A stretch of 64,000 nucleotides of DNA from Ilex aquifolium (Eukaryota > Streptophyta > Magnoliopsida > Aquifoliales > Aquifoliaceae), in contig OX637395.1 in the NCBI GenBank assembly GCA_951799425.1, positions 1,508,501 through 1,572,500 on the forward strand, given 5' to 3'. The translations under genes and the position numbers were made by a program. Shown in pieces: positions 1 through 13,700 of the stretch. The notes beneath the pieces are model-generated. The model was not told the origin of the DNA, ran no database searches, and saw only the letters and a program-made list of their open reading frames with translations. The stretch's first letter is position 1. The number at the start of each line of letters is the position of its first letter.

Positions 1-40
1 GGAAGTGGAAGTGGAAGGCGAAGGGGAAGGGGAAGGGGAT
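1..40. repeat. GGAAGG-type purine simple repeat
   Basis: Purine-only stretch of repeating GGAAGT, GGAAGG and GGGAAG units at the left window edge. It probably lies in an upstream intron of the UBC gene. No coding content is seen. Confidence 0.6.
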
Positions 41-392
41 GAGTTTGAAACACGCGGCCACCTGTTAAAAAAAAAAAAGATGTTCCGTGATATTGAAGAA
101 CAAATCTTAATTTATCCAAGTGGGTTTGGGATAATTTGTAAAATACATATGCTTGTGACAAGGAGGATAAGTCACAACAACTAGGTGAATTCCTTATACT
201 ATTACTAATATTATAAAGGGACTTTTTTATAGTCGAAATAAAGTAAATTGTATTTTGATTTGTTTTATTAATTCTTTAGGGAGTGAGCCAATACCACTGG
301 GCTACTCCCTCACCTGCTATAAGGGGTAATTCAACATGTTTATTTGGCCAAAAAGGAAGTCTGACTAACATTGGTGGATTATTCACTTTCAG

Positions 393-2205
393 GTCAGGCT
401 CAGTTTGCTTGGATGTTATCAATCAGACCTGGAGCCCTATGTTTGGTAATGGAATACTCTTCCATTTTTTAATAAATAAAATTCCAGTGGTTTTTTATAG
501 TTAAAGTACAAAGCTTGTTTGACAGTTTCAACGATTACTCGTTGACATGGAATGTTGGCACCCGTGCTTTACAGATCTAGTGAATGTGTTTGAAGTGTTC
601 CTCCCACAGCTTCTTTTGTATCCAAACCCATCGGACCCTTTGAATGGGGAAGCAGCAGCTCTAATGATGCGGGACCGAGCTTCTTATGAACAAAGAGTGA
701 AAGGTATTCAACCTTGTTGAAGTTGTGTTCCACTTCCAACACTTGCATGACTTGTATGATTAATATGGGTTGGATGCAAATTGAAGAATGGAATTTGATA
801 TCTACAACCTCGTTGTGGTCTTCGTTTTACTTTTAATGTTTCCTTACATAGTTCTTAGAACATTATGACTATGACAACAAGTCTTAATCGCAAGTACGTT
901 TAGTCTGGATATGATCTACCTTCTCCAATTGAGGTTTTGTAGAGACATACTGGAATGTGTGGAAAAGAATCATGTCATTTCCACAGCTTCAGCCCAGATT
1001 CTGCCTTCTGGTGTACTCCTTTTATAGCATTGTTTAAATCACTTCTTTGAACCACTATGGTACTCGGTCTGTCTATTCAAATCACTTCTTTGAACCACTA
1101 TCATAGTCAGTCTATGTTACACTCAACCATATCATCTTAACTACTTCCGGGTGTTATACATCTACACCACTTCGGACTTTACCATCCATTTCTCATTCTG
1201 CCATTTGTTGTAGCTCGTCTGATCTTCTCAACTTCCTCAATTAAGCTACACTTCTTTTCCTCTAGCCAAAATTGAACTTCACCACCTTCCATAAAGAAAT
1301 TGAATTTCACCCTAGTGATTTATACACCATGATGGACCGTGATTTTTTATGAACACAAAATCTAGAAATTGGACATAAGTTGAAGGTTGTAAATGGACTT
1401 GATGTCAGAGCCAATGCGGTGAGAAGAGTTAAGACATGGGCGTTTTCTAGTTTCCCCATCTAATTTTCTCCTCATGATCAAGTCTCATAATTGTTAATCA
1501 CTCTTACATACCATCATTAATGTTTAACTGCCAAGAATTTCAAAGTCATATCCAGATTGAGTATTTCTGTTATTCCACATGTCAAAGCCATAGTAACTTG
1601 TTCTCTTTGAAATGGTCAATTACTTTGGATGATAGGGGAAGTTTTATACTACAACTCTGTGTGGATGATATGCATTAATCTGCGTGTTTGCATCCCCTTT
1701 TTTACTAATTCTTTCTTTAGGGAATAGACAATGCCCGTATTATATTTTAGGCTACTAGTCCATTGTATTGGTCCCTCTTCAACAAGAAGAAGGGCCGAGT
1801 TGGTCTCTTTTGAACCTAGTTGCATTCTTTATGGTATTGTCTGCTTTGAAGTATCTTGGAGGTGTCTGATATTTCTCTTTCCTTTCCATTATCTCATTTA
1901 TTTCTTGTTTAGCTTTACAAAATTTGTGACAGCGTCACTGCAGCATGATTGTGGTTATGTTGTAATAGATTGAACTTCTTCATTTGGAATATGGTTTCTA
2001 TATATATTCGGAAAAAAAAAAAAACCCTAATATCGATGTGACTCCCTCACTGCTTTTACTGGCTCAATATCCAGAATACTGTGAGAAATATGCCAAGCCA
2101 GAAGATGTGGGAGCTGCCCTGGAGGAGAAATCTAGTGACGAGGAGATGAGTGAGGATGAGTATGACTCAAGTGATGAGGCAGTGGCAGGTCCAGTTGACC
2201 CATAG
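393..2205 (+). CDS. Ubiquitin-conjugating enzyme E2, UBC4/5/6 type (3' part)
   Basis: Partial E2 enzyme that would carry ubiquitin as a thioester and pass it to substrates with an E3. Exons are 393-445, 575-703 and 2075-2205; phases join cleanly (TTT-G|AT gives MFDLV, AAA-G|AA gives KEYCEK) and all introns are GT-AG. The first exon encodes [14 protein letters not shown], which contains the active-site Cys just after the HPN region. The second encodes [20 protein letters not shown]. The last gives an acidic tail ([17 protein letters not shown]) ending AGPVDP, typical of the Arabidopsis UBC4/5/6 subgroup. Exons for the N-terminal half, including the HPN motif, are not visible in 1-392 and should lie to the left. 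The last intron (704-2074, 1371 bp) shows no recognised feature. A DNA-level ATG frame at 283-392 is not part of the protein. Subgroup membership is firm; the exact paralogue cannot be told. Confidence 0.93.
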
Positions 2206-2342
2206 GCCCTTGCGCTTCTTAACTGTCTGTATTTGTACATAATATTCTTCCAGTTTAAATCAACTGAACTTGAAAAAACATTTATGGTGACAGATGGAAA
2301 AAAAAATCCCATCTTTGTCTGTTAATTTCATCTATGAATGTG

Positions 2343-2348
2343 AATAAA
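2343..2348 (+). terminator. Likely polyadenylation signal of the UBC gene
   Basis: AATAAA about 138 bp after the UBC stop codon, in T-rich sequence. This fits a plant near-upstream element; the cleavage site itself cannot be read. Confidence 0.45.
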
Positions 2349-2896
2349 TGTACTGCTAGTTTCATGTTGCATATGCTTTGTCGTTTGATCATTGTTTGTT
2401 ATTGGCAGCAAGTGGGGGTTGTGGTTGTTCCAAGGGCAGTTGATGGCTAGATTTTTCAAAACTCGCGTTTGCTTGCAGTATCGTATGATTATTGAACTTG
2501 GTGTTCCTAAATGGTCTGTGTTATGGCAAAGCTGATCTTTTGATGGTGGACAAGAACCATGGGTTTGTTTTTATTTGAATTGAGTTGTGACTTGAGAGGG
2601 ACATCTTACCTGTGTGATGCTTTAGTTAAGTTTGCCTGCCAAGGGAGGTGGGGTGGGTGTCTCTGGGAGTTTTGCTTTTAAAAATGTTTGGTTAAGTCTT
2701 CAGTTCCATATGTTTGGTGCTATACCTTGGCATTCCAGTAAACATTCCTGTTGAGAAAGGTCTCAACTTCTCGGTAAGGGAATCGTTGCTCCCTCCATCG
2801 ACTTTGAAGCCAACTTTCTCAGACCTAGTGGTTTGGTTGGGTTCACTCCTGTAGTCTGAACTGTATATAATACCTCTTCCTTGGTTGAATTCAATG

Positions 2897-3072
2897 ATTC
2901 CAATCAGTTCAAGGATTAGAATCAGGTACTGAATGGCCAACATCTTGCAGAAAATGTCTTTGGGGTTGGGGTGAAGCTTGCAAAATTCCAATCAGTTCAA
3001 GGATTAGAATCAGGTACTGAATGGCCAACATCTTGCAGAAAATGTCTTTGGGGTTGGGGTGAAGCTTGCAAA
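2897..3072. repeat. 88-bp tandem duplication
   Basis: Two head-to-tail copies, 2897-2984 and 2985-3072. Both start ATTCCAATCAGTTCAAGG and end GAAGCTTGCAAA, and I see no difference between them by eye, so the duplication is recent. It lies in spacer 3' of the UBC gene. Confidence 0.9.
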
Positions 3073-3282
3073 CATGCCAATCTGGTGCGAAACTAACATA
3101 AAGTTATTGGGTATGTGTTAAGTCTTAATGGTTTGAATTATAAACTTGTTGATTAGTCAGATTCGGTTAAACACGACAATACACATAACACAAATATAGC
3201 TAAACATAATTTATGCGTAACACGAATTTGATTATTTATAAGCACAACCACCTGTTCACCACCATAGTTGTAGAACCTTGGT

Positions 3283-3314
3283 TGGGGTGGGTGGGTGGGT
3301 GGGTGGGTGTGGGG
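3283..3314 (+). repeat. GGGT microsatellite, G-quadruplex capable
   Basis: Seven or so consecutive GGGT units flanked by GGGG. Four or more G-triplets spaced by single T bases can fold as a G-quadruplex. It is not a telomere repeat, which in plants is TTTAGGG. Confidence 0.7.
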
Positions 3315-3592
3315 TTTGCAAATTGTTTAGCAGTGGTAAATTGATTTGGAAATGACCCACAATGAAAGGCCTGAGAAAGATAGTGCTCTTCCAGAGAGGA
3401 AAAAAAGGAACGGGAAAGCAGGAAAGAGCAGTACACAGTGGGGCCCAGTAGGTAGGCCAACAATAATGGGTCTAGCTTGTGTCATCCATCTATGGAGTGT
3501 TATGGCTGCATATGTAGCTGTGGCCTCATCTCAATCAATCACCATCTTTAGCCATCACCAACATCTGTTTTGCCAAAAATATAAGTTCCACA

Positions 3593-3779
3593 CCACCGAG
3601 CGTTAGATCAATTGGTGAGAGACTGTTCTAGCTTAACCAAAGTCTTGGGTTCGAGTCTTGGGAACGTAGCTGCGTTCGGTAGGGAGAGCTTTGCCGCCCT
3701 TGTGGTCCCACCCGGCTCGAATCCAGATTAGTCGGAGCCCAATGTGACTTTCGGATACAGGATGGTCTGACTAAAAAAA
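3593..3779 (+). mobile_element. tRNA-derived SINE with target-site duplications
   Basis: A Pol III type retroposon. An A-box-like stretch (TTAGATCAATTGGTGAGAG, about 3603-3621) is followed 27 bp later by a B box (GGTTCGAGTC, 3648-3657). A roughly 110-bp unrelated body containing CGGATACAGGATG follows, and the element ends in an A-run at about 3773-3781. It is flanked by an imperfect duplication of about 16 bp: AAATATAAGTTCCACA upstream (ending about 3592) and AAATATAAGGTCCACA downstream (starting about 3779). The duplications differ at one position, so insertion is fairly recent. The body resembles the Au-type SINE layout, but I cannot assign the family. Confidence 0.85.
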
Positions 3780-4723
3780 AAATATAAGGTCCACAACAAC
3801 CATATTTAAACCAGTTTGATAGGGGTGGCTCGAGACAAATTGAGGCTTAAAACGATAAATTTGGATGAGATTTTTTAATACTAAAACAAAGCAGCAACAC
3901 AAATAATATAAAGCGACTTTGGAATTGTAATTTTTCACATTTTAACATGATACAAGTTCGATGAGTATGAAGTGAACTAAACTTAAGTATTTGTCAACAT
4001 GAATTTTAAAATAATATAATTCATTAATACAAATAATAAATATGTCTTGTTAGTATTATATATGATTAACTTGATTTTAACATACCAGAACACTTTTTAG
4101 CTAAAAAAATATGCCAAGATTTTCTAAATTGAAAACCTAAAGAAAGGAAACCTAATTATGAATTTTTTGGTTCATCAGTTATGCTGTCAATCCAAAAATG
4201 GCACAATTAACAAACAAGTTTGGCTAATATCATAGCACCATCAAGATCTGGTTAAGATTCAATAAACATTAACCCGAAATGACACAATTTAAATTACGAG
4301 TGACAGTCGTATCGTCTCAGACATGTTCATATTGTATCATTTACAAGTTTGTGTCCAACACTAATCAACCCTAACCCAACTCATTTAACAAATTGTGTCG
4401 TGTCGACTCAACCTATTTATTTTCGTGTCGTATTCGTATCAACTCATATAACTGATAAATAAAAAATTTAGCTCAAATTTGGATCCTAAAGATCAGAAGA
4501 TTGCCAGAAGAAAATACACATATCCCACTATAAAATTTATTAGGAGTGGCAGGCAGGCTAAAAACTATCAGATTTCTATTATGGAAGGGAAGTTTGATAC
4601 AAGAAAGAAGCATACATTATCACCAGTATTGAGCACCTAGAAGGGCTGATTATACACTGAACGCCTCAAACTGGTAGCAACAAATATTTTCAATACACCA
4701 TATACTAACAACCTTTAAAACAG

Positions 4724-7700
4724 TCATAAATGGCTCGGCCGCCTTTTCCCGGCATCTGTTCTCATCTTTTTTACAGGATTTGCCCACCCAACAGTCCCAC
4801 AGCCACCAGTTGCCGGTTGAGGAGATTGGTTAGCCCACCCTTGCTGTTGGGTAGTCTGCTGGATTGATCTTCCTTCCTTCAGGATTGAACTCGAACCTGG
4901 ACTTCGAATATTACCACCAATGCTAGGGGGTGATACAGGACCAGCTGACCCATTCCCGGGCTTCATGGCTGATTTTTCCCTATCTTTCCTCTTCTTTTTG
5001 CAGATGACAAGCTCCCCTGGATGGGTGAATGGTCGAGGATCATCCTGTTGGCCCAGCTCCCGGCTGCTACTACTTCCGAGCCTTGATTCTTTTTGAGCCA
5101 CATGGCTCCTCGTCTTTGTGTCTTCGCCAGTAGCTATGGGTGGTCCACGGGACAGTGGCTTCTGGGGAGGACTTGGGTCGGGTTCCACCTCGTTTATCAG
5201 TCTGTGTCGCTTGCTTTGACCAACAAGCACCTGTCTTGAGGATGGAGCAGAAGTAAAGGTAGCTACTGGACCGGAGAAAGAGACGGCATTCCTGGCTTCT
5301 CGGAAATCCGTATCCGGAAATGCAATCTTTAGGATGTCAAAAAAAAGATCGTGCACTTTCCTTGCTTCAGATCTCACCTATATCATTGTAATAGTACAAT
5401 TCATTTAGAACCCAAATAGACAGGAGGGAGAGAAACAGACGACACAGTACAGAACCTTGGTCAGTTTCTCTAATTAGTTCAGGAAGCATCATCAAAGACA
5501 CTAAATGGACTTTGAAACATCTAAACAATTGTGGAAAGAGAGATTAGGTCATTCTTTTAGCTTTGCAGTATCTCCGCATGTCAGTTATATACCAAAAAAA
5601 TATTAAAATTCCATTGTTTCAGGCAAGCAGCTCATTCTAATCAAAATTAAATTTGGCCCTCGAAAGCAACTTCAAGGAAGACTGGCTTCCAACCAAACTT
5701 TTTTTTTTCCTACACTAAGGAAAAATACCACGAAGTTGAGTCCTGAACATAACAGAATAAGTCCTGCACCTTTGGATGCATAGACCGGTAGAGAGAAACT
5801 GGAATTTAAAATTTGAGCTCACTTGTTTCTGTTTCCTTTTGTTTTTCTAAACTTCATATCAGCCAAACGTCCCCAAAAGGAGTTTTGCCACTCATGAGAA
5901 TTATGTCACATGCATGGGCTGTTGGAAATCCTTTCAACAATCATATTATTCATGCTTTACTGCGCCAGCTGAGTAGTTTTAGTCAGAGTCTAAATGCTTT
6001 TCCCCCAACATGGGTATGCACACAAGTGCCGTACTTTACAATATTGGGTAGCAGAAATGGGTTGATGACACAAACTCCAGGAATATGGGTACACAACAAG
6101 ACTCATTACATGAATCTTTTGAGATTATTGCCTTAAGTGGCTGCCAGAACTTTGAAATCTTTCTTCCTCAGTTTTTTTATTTTTTGGGCACACATTTCTT
6201 CCTCGTAGTTACTCTCAAAAACAATTAGCAATCTAGATGCGCAATGAAAAGTTGACGAAGCTGATCAATAGTCTGTAATGATCAAATGAAAAGCAGCCAT
6301 ACCTCATGCGAGAAGCCATAATACTGGACTGCACTTTTTAACATAAGCTGCACATCTGAAACAAGCTCCATTACTCCATTATAGTCAAATCTGTCAACAT
6401 GCTGATCAATCTTTCGTAGATCCAGAAGGTTGTTCCCAGTCCCACTCATATGTCCAGAGCTTTCAAATCTCTTCCATAGGTCTGTTAGCAGTGGTATAAT
6501 CTGAGGGCCTTCTTTGTCTATTCTCCTTTGGAGCTTGCAAATAACATTCTTGCACTGCAATATGAAGAGACTCAGTAGTCTACAACCAAAAAAGAAGGGG
6601 GGAGGGCAAAGAGGTAGAAATAGAAATAAATCTGAAATATAACGACTCTCAATATGTGCTAACTTTTCCTTTGTCCCTGGGGGGGGGGTGTCATACTGTC
6701 ACAATGATTCTACACGTGCATTGATTCTCTAAATTACACATTGTTTGCTAATAATTCAGCCAATATGAAAGCATAGTCAACGAAGCCTGTAAATTTAACA
6801 AGATATAATCCACACATCTTTCCATTGCCTTAAAAACTTCATTATATAAGTTCCAAAATTTGACCTCAATTATTTTGTTATGCATACGATTATCACTCCA
6901 CTTTAAGCAAGTCCAAAAAAATCCACTGCATTTCAAGGGGGAATGAGACCATACGATAACCACTCCATCTACAGCAATCAAACACCAATAATTCCGGACT
7001 ACCATATATTCATCTGTTTACAAGGTCAGATTACAGACAATTGAGGGCTACTTTAAAACAAATTGCCTGCAAATTATATGATCCAACCAAACAACCATCT
7101 ATACGTGTGATCATAATATAAAATCACCATGTTATTAACAAAACAATTACTATGGACAAACTTTCTTCAAAATTTCCTCCTAGTAAGTGTTAAGAGAAAC
7201 AAAAAAAAAAGTGCAAGAGGTTCAACTGCATATATGCTTGAGTTTTCTTTTGTTTCCCCAGGGTGTTGGACACATGCTCAAGAGAGCATCTATAATACTC
7301 AGAAATCAATGAAAATCAACAAGTTCGACCCAAAAACACACACACAAAAAAAAGGTTGCTTAAATAGTCCAAGAGTTGAAGAAAATGGTAAGTGCAAGAA
7401 CATACTTCTCAGAAATAGGGGGAATAAAAAACACAAGGAAACCAAACCTGACTAGAGCAGACTAAAACAACATAGTAGATAACAAGAATCATATTAAGAC
7501 TTTGAACATGAGAGCAGGCCATATTCAAGGGTTTCTCAATGCCAACAATCAGTAGGTGTTCTATTCTATTCAAATGTTAATAGAAGGATACAACTAAAAA
7601 AACTAACAGCCGACTTTTTTTCTTCAGAATCCAAACCCAATAGAAAACAGATAATTGTTTGATGTAACATACCCTTCTTTGAATGATCTCAGACATCTTA

Positions 7701-10700
7701 GTGCCACTGACTGAACTCCCACTTGCATTCACAATTTTACTTTCCCAGCTTTCTCTAGAGTGTTCAGCGACATCTTCTGGTGGAGCAGACATAGAATTCA
7801 CTCTACCAGATTTCAGTGACGCACGTGTTTTTGCCGTACTAGGGATTTTCCTTGAAGGTAAATTTTTCTTACTTTTCAAGGATGAATCACTTTGATCATT
7901 CTTGAAAACACTGGGCTCTGCAAGCATTTTATGTTCCGAGTTGGTTCTAGATCGCTGGTCCACCTGAAAAGGCAACTGAGAAGAATCTTTCCGAGGGAGA
8001 GAGAACCTCTCGTTGGACTTCTCTTCTGGCCTCTCTGCATGCCGAGGCCGAACACGAATGCTACGTTTCCGTTTTATCTTGGGTTGCAAAACCTGTTCAT
8101 CTTCAGCTTCGTCAAGATCATGGACCAAACTACCAGATTGCTGGAGATCCATATGAGATTCCCCAGACACTGCAATTTCCCCTTCCTCTAATTCATCAGG
8201 CTGCCAGCATATGTTAGAAGATAATTAAGCAGCTAGGACAAGTAAATGATGCCAACAGCAAATCATTAGTAAAAGATGAGATGAACCATACCAGCGTTTT
8301 AGAAAGAGAACTAGGCCTAGCCTCCAATGCAGAAAGAGACCCAAACTTCTGCAAAGATATAGATGGTGACACCATTTGCGTCAATCTTCCACTGTCCGAT
8401 GATGATCCTGAGGAACCTGCTTCTTCAAGTATACGATTGTTTCTCGTGCTTTCTGAAGCTTGGAGGTACTCATACACCTCAGCGGAAACTGGAGCATCTT
8501 CTGATGGGTCTTTATTGGTTGGAGGTATCCCAACAGCACCACTAAATTCTTCATCTTCAAACTCCCCAATTTCTCCATCCTCTTCTTGCACTGAATATCC
8601 GTTCCTTTCTTCAGAACTTGCTTCAGAGAACTCTCCATTTTCATCATCCAATTCCGCATAAATAGGTAACTTCTTTCCCTTGGGCCGTCCCCGTTTTTTC
8701 TCAGTTTCAGACGCCATTTCACTGGATTCCACGCCAATGCCTCCCCCAAATAAAGTTTTCTTTGATGGTTTTTTAGATAAATTAGCAACAGTAACATTCA
8801 CTTCTCTAGTACTAGCACTCAGCCACTTAGGAACTTCGTCATATCTTGACATCTCCTCAGTCCAATCAAATTCTTCATCCATTTGATCAAAGAGCTCTAC
8901 TTCTTCTTCGCTCCTAGCAATCATGCGGTTCACCTGCTGAAGTGAGGGAACATCATGGACAGTTTCTTGATATCTCTCTTCGTCATGCAATAACGTCTCT
9001 AATGTCAAGCGCCTCTCTTCATGGGTTGTCCTCTGGTCAAACCGTCCAGCATTGATAACTTCATCAGCCATGTCAATCTTATACTGTTGAATGTTATTTC
9101 GTATGAGGCTCTCGATAGATCCCATATACCGATCCTTACCGGCAAGGTCATCCTCTGAATCAACCGCACCTCCACTCCTAAATTCATCCTCTTTCTGATG
9201 GCTTGAGATCTTGTCAACCACCGCTTCCATATAGATTACTTTCACTTCCCTAGTCTGCCCAATGCGATGGGCTCTAGCAACCGCCTGTTCCTCATTTTTT
9301 GGATTTGGATCAGGATCATATATTACAACCGTGTCAGCAGTCTGAAGATTCAAACCTCGTCCAGCAGCACGAATGCTGAGCAAGAAAATAAAGCAATCAG
9401 TATTGGGGCTATTAAAGTCCACAATAGCTGATTCTCGGTCTTCTAGGCTAGTTGTCCCATCAATTCGTCTGTATATAAGTCGCCGCCACTGCAAATACTC
9501 CTCCAATATATCTAGGAGTTTTGTCATGGTACTAAAGAGCAATACCCGATGCCCTGTTCTCTGAAGCTTTATTAGAATCCTATCCAGAACCCAGAGTTTC
9601 CCACATGATCTAACAAGAAAATCCTTGGAGAAGTCATTGAAATATGGGTAATTAAGCAAAGGATGATTGCAAGCTTTTCGGAGCTCCATACATCTATTAT
9701 TCAGAGTTCTATATGTTTTAGCCTGGTAAATTGGATTTTTTTGAACCCTAAGCTTTTCATCTTCAGGGTCGACTCGAAGAGTGCCAGTAGATTTGATCCA
9801 GTCATAAATGGCACTCTGAATAGCTGACATTCTGCATCTCATAATGATGGAAACCTGCAATTGATATTGCCATCAGATAAAATTCAAATTAAAGGAGAAG
9901 ACCACCTCGGATTGCTATTAGCATACCTTGGGAGGAAGTGACCCTTCCACATCTTCAACACGGCGTCTTAGCATGAAAGGCTCCAGGATTTGATGAAGTC
10001 GATGGATAATAATGACCTTCTTCTCTGTCTCAAGCCAGTCATCCTCAGCATTATGTGTGGGACCTTCCTTTTGAAAGGGTTTTGAGAACCAATCATGAAA
10101 TGCTTTCCGATTATCAAACACTTCTGGAAGGAGTAGATTAAGAAGTGACCAGAGTTCTTTGAGATCATTCTGAAAGGAGTGGAAAAGCTCAAGTCAATTC
10201 CAAAAACCAATCAAAGAGAGTACAAAGAAGAAAGCCAAGAAATAAACAGACAGATTTATAGCTCTTTCAGTGAAAAATTATGCCCAATGTCTATCATGAA
10301 AAACCAATCAAAAAGAATATATCTTCCTCTCCTTACCACATTCTGCATGTAATGTCAACCAAAAGCAATCAATTTATGCCATAATAAAACTCCTGTCAGG
10401 CAGAGCAGGACAGTGACGTGTTGGTCTAATAATATGGCCAGCCTTGGGACCATCAGCAGAGGTTAAGGTTCGAATAGGTATCCCTTCTTACCATTCGCCT
10501 AAACAGTAATTACATATATAAACAAAATACTTGCAGGATTATCTAAGTGTATTCAACCAACGTCTGCCAGATTCTGGTGTCCACATGACCTTTTGAATTT
10601 GGTTGCAAAATAACCCTAGAGAGGGCAGGGGGCTATCGTCCTTTTATCTGTCAACAGGCAGATAGTTTGACAAATTCAGTTCAGGGATATAATAACCTTG

Positions 10701-13700
10701 GACTTGTCTCAAATCAGAATAGCTGTCCTACATACATGCCTCATTTTCAGAAATTACCATCAGCATAGATTTGGAATCTTGCAGTAAAAATGAAATAGAG
10801 AACTAGCTTCTCTATTTATTAGTTCCTCAAAGAAAATCAAAATTAAGTGTTCATACCAAAACCACATTTAACAACTTTAGAAAGGTTCTGTCCTGCCCTT
10901 GCTGCCATATTTGGCTAAGTTCAAAGACATTTGATTCAATGAGCTTGAGCTCTCTGCCAAACCTCCCCCCCCCCCCCCCCACATAGGCCTGTGCATGCCT
11001 TTGTCAAATGGATATCTACTATTTAACACTTCGTGGGAGAAAAGAAGCATATTCTGACGATCTTGTGAACATGTAAAGCCAAATCCAACAAAGGTTCTGA
11101 ACAAGATACATTTTATTCTATAGAGCAATTTAAGACAACCACAAACATACTGCATAAGAATGTCACAGCTCAGGGCAAGGCCTAATGAACAAACCTGTAA
11201 GGGTGTCCCTGTGAGAAGCAGGCGCCTTTGGCAGCGATATCTATCAAGATCACGTGCTAGAACCGACTCCCTATCCTTCATTCGTTGTGCTTCATCAATT
11301 ATGATATACTTCCAATCAACTTTTGAAAGTTTTGAACGATCATACATGATGAACTCGTATGTTGTCACAAGGACATTAAATTTCATGGCACAGACCTCCT
11401 AAATAATAGATAAGAGAATGGAAATTCAGTAATCATATCCAAAGCTTAATATCAAAATTACTAAATCAGTGCATCTTACTTGAGAGAACAGTTTTGATCT
11501 TTGATCCTTTCCACCAACATAGAAAATGCAAGATGCAGAAGGCAGCCAAGTATGAAACTCACTCTGAAATACGAGCTAAATTAGTCATGTTAATCAGTGA
11601 ACTAAGCCACACATAAATAGATAATTTCATAATACCAACCTTCCAGTTCACCATAACAGCATTTGGAACAATAATGAGATGTGGACCGTAATTCCCTTTG
11701 AACTCCATCAAATAAGCAATCAATGCCATAACCTGTGCAGACAAGAAGAAAATCAAATATAACACGTATATCAGCAAGTTCTCCATAGTTTACTGAAGTA
11801 ACACTTGTCAGTTATCAGAAAGAATGAACCCCAAAAAAATGATACAAAATACAAGGCAATTTTCCCAGAACAAACTATAAAAGAGCTATCCTTCCTAGAT
11901 CAGAAGAGGCAGAAATTTAAACCAAAATATAAGAAATATTTACCTGCACAGTCTTCCCAAGACCCATCTCATCTGCCAAAATTCCATTCAATTTGTTGTT
12001 ATACAAAGAAAGCATCCATTGCAACCCAACCTACAAGGGTTGAACAAAATAATCAAGTCAACAGGACAATTTGCAACAGAAGAAACAATAAAATGAAATT
12101 TAGTTACAGTAAATATATCCAAGAAATTGCAACCTACAAGCTGATAGTCGCGTAAGGTTCCTGCACGTAACATTGAGGGCTGCCTCATGACCCTTTCATT
12201 CACGGCATGTGCAAGATTGTAATACCTGATGACAAGTAAAAGGAATGAACTAATGGAAAATATACTAAAAATACATCAATTAGATCGAATGAAAATGTGC
12301 ATCCAGAAACATTATAATGGATTACTAGAACTGGATGATGCAAACCAACAGACAACACCTAATGTTATTGAAAAACCTTTTTAACCCACTGTCAGTATAT
12401 CCTCAAATTAAAAAATTCCTCAGCACCTAATGATATTAATAGTTAACTTACTTATTGACAGATGAGCTATCCTTTGGCGCATTCAGTTCCAAGAAATGAT
12501 TTCTTATCATTACTTCGTCTCCTGCACAAGCTGCTGCAGCTCTTACTTCTTCTTCAGAAAGACCCTTTTGTCAACAAAAAGTCTTATATGTGAATGACAG
12601 TATGAAACCAATCAAATGCATAAGATGACATGAGAAGGGTGAATATTGTTTCTCATTAACCAGAATACAGTTTGAAGAGGGAGACAGAGATAGAGAAGGA
12701 CATGCCTCAGCTCGAGCAGCAACTGCAGCAGCATTTGCTGCCTCCTCGACTTCCTGCTGGTTCTTTGTAGCTGTTATTTTACCTCCTAGTTTATGAAGAT
12801 AGTCTTCCGTCTGACTTAAAAATGATGAGAGAACAGCATATCTCTCTGCAGCATCTCCAGGCATGCTAGTCTGTTGCTCCAGCAACATCTCCCTGTATCT
12901 CTCAACATCATTATTCTTCAATGCTTCCATCCTTTTATTACGGCCATCATCTTTTCTCTTTGAAAACTCCCTCAGCATTCTCTCATGGTATTTAGCAACT
13001 CCCCTGTTGCGGGCAGTCCGTGCATCGCGTATGGCCCAATGAGCCTCAAGAAGCTTCTTACGCCACTGAAAAATGGATTTCAGTTGCTTATCTCTGATGG
13101 CTTTCTGAGTGGTCTGTACTTGCCTTGAGAGCTCCATGCGTTGGCGCTCACATAGCCGAACAAACTTCCGATATGGCCTGTCAGGCATTGCCATTATTTC
13201 CTGTTGCTCTTGCTCAACTTCATCCCTCAGACGTGCCTGAAGATCTATGAGCTTAAGTTTCTTTTCTTCAATTTGCAACCGTAACACAAGATCTGGTCTA
13301 ATCCTTTTCCTCTCTAAGTTTACTGCTAGTATTTCACCAATCTTCTTTATATTTTGATCCCTTTTTCTTTTAAGCACTTCTTCCATGCCTTGCTGAGTTA
13401 TAAGATCCTTGATATCATATGCCAGTTTTAAATTGTTGTTGTTATTCATCATCATTGCCGATCCAAAAGTGTCATGTTTACGAGTGAAAAATGGGAAATC
13501 AAATAGCGGTCCATGATACTTCTTGGTGGAACCAACATCTTTAGGCTGAGGAGCATTGCTTGCATGTACAGGTTTCTTGACTTGCACTGCATCAGAGACT
13601 GTTTCCTGCTGTGCAATTGCTTTACCCCTATCTGCAGCTAAATCACTTCTAATAGGAGTTTTCTGATTACTGTGATTTATCTCCTGCTCTGGTTTACCAG

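Larger units (their letters stand above)
2349..4723. other. Spacer between UBC and BRM (convergent 3' ends)
   Basis: No gene was recognised. The spacer holds the 88-bp tandem duplication (2897-3072), a GGGT run (3283-3314) and a SINE (3593-3779). About 4260-4460 is degenerate sequence rich in GTGTCGTGTCG and CAACCC motifs, and looks like a worn copy of the TAGGGGTGTCAA MITE family seen elsewhere in this window. The two genes end facing this spacer, so both 3' UTRs must lie within it. Confidence 0.5.

Noticed and set aside
283-504. Open frame of 73 codons containing [14 protein letters not shown]
   Set aside because: Only the middle part is coding. It is the E2 exon 393-445; the flanks are intron read through.
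3283-3314. Interstitial telomere repeat
   Set aside because: The unit is GGGT, not TTTAGGG or its inverse.
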